In this document: piece after piece, positions 5,268 to 5,525 of the stretch | Layout: every line of letters begins with the position of its first letter | Numbering within the stretch: the first letter of the stretch is position 1 | Origin: an uncultured Selenomonadales bacterium | GTDB taxonomy: Bacteria; Bacillota_C; Negativicutes; Selenomonadales; Selenomonadaceae | NCBI GenBank assembly: GCA_946407175.1 | Contig: CAMJNB010000120.1 | Span: 1-5,525 of the forward strand | Length of the DNA: 5,525 bases | Direction of reading: 5' to 3' | Notes under the pieces: model-generated | What the model was told of the DNA's origin: nothing | Seen by the model: the letters and a program-made list of their open reading frames with translations, nothing else | Database searches by the model: none | Position numbers and translations under genes: made by a program

Positions 5268-5525
5268 ATGAAAAAATATTATACAATCGGCTTAGTCTTA
5301 GTGCTGGTCTGTGCAGTGGCATTGATAGCCTACGGAATGTATCTAAACCGCGCAGGTGAAAATAAAATCGCCGAACGAATGGAACAACGCGCGATACCGT
5401 TACAAGGCGAAAGAGCGGCATTTAGAAATATCAATCCAACTTTTGTTTTGGATACGATAAATTTTTATTCAGACGAAATGGCGGACGCCGTAGCGCTGAT
5501 TGACGGCAGAGTCACTGAAATTTTT
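5268..5525 (+). CDS. Membrane-anchored protein, 5' part only; possible HlyD-like adaptor
   Basis: The frame is open for 86 codons and runs off the window. The ATG is preceded by GGAGG (5258-5262) with 5 bases of spacing, a strong ribosome site; a GTG directly before it is in frame but too close. The protein starts MKKYY, has one hydrophobic segment (about 6-25) and then a soluble, presumably periplasmic, part. There is no lipobox cysteine after the hydrophobic segment, so it is likely an uncleaved membrane anchor. The last visible residues, VALIDGRVTEIF, resemble the entry to the lipoyl (biotinyl-like) domain of HlyD-type membrane fusion proteins, where a G-R-V-x-x-I/V pattern is common. By that reading it would be a second exporter adaptor, divergent from the first. 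The resemblance is short and the assignment is tentative; the downstream sequence would settle it. Confidence 0.5.
   Translation, partial: MKKYYTIGLVLVLVCAVALIAYGMYLNRAGENKIAERMEQRAIPLQGERAAFRNINPTFVLDTINFYSDEMADAVALIDGRVTEIF

Overview
The window looks like chromosome of a moderately AT-rich, outer-membrane-bearing bacterium. The best guess is a Negativicutes-type (diderm Firmicutes) genome. The evidence is the end of what looks like an LPS heptose kinase, an RND efflux pump with a lipoprotein adaptor (an envelope with two membranes), and the style of the peptide deformylase. This placement rests on family resemblance recalled from memory, not on a search.

Layout. Bases 1-105 hold the C-terminus of a PfkB-family sugar kinase on the + strand. 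It is followed after 50 bases by a complete peptide deformylase gene, def (156-626). Converging on def, with only 3 bases between the stop codons, is a two-gene operon on the - strand. It is transcribed from about 5140 down to 630 and encodes a periplasmic adaptor lipoprotein (TTG start at 4860, stop at 3802), then a 1016-residue RND inner-membrane pump (ATT start at 3680, stop at 630). The pair would form the inner-membrane and periplasmic parts of a tripartite drug or solute exporter; no TolC-type outer-membrane channel gene is in the window. A 407-base region (4861-5267) separates the adaptor from a divergent + strand gene at 5268. That gene is cut by the window edge and starts like a second membrane-anchored, HlyD-like adaptor.

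The ordinary genes are not the unusual part. Nearly every intergenic space is built from degenerate tandem 7-base words, and the arrays run into the stop codons of neighbouring genes. Several use AGCT-centred heptads; others use TTAATTC-like, TAGTGAG-like or GATCGCTA-like (8-base) words. Embedded in the AGCT arrays is a small hairpin with arms AGCTTnCAG and CTGnAAGCT, seen three times: once before def and twice between the adaptor and pump genes. A separate GC-rich element of three consecutive perfect stem-loops (4951-5045) lies in the adaptor leader.

Both operon genes appear to use non-ATG starts (TTG and ATT), each supported by a well-placed Shine-Dalgarno sequence. I found no RNA genes, insertion sequences, CRISPR array or convincing intrinsic terminator. 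I see no clear new biochemical system; the repeat organisation and the ATT start are what deserve a second look.
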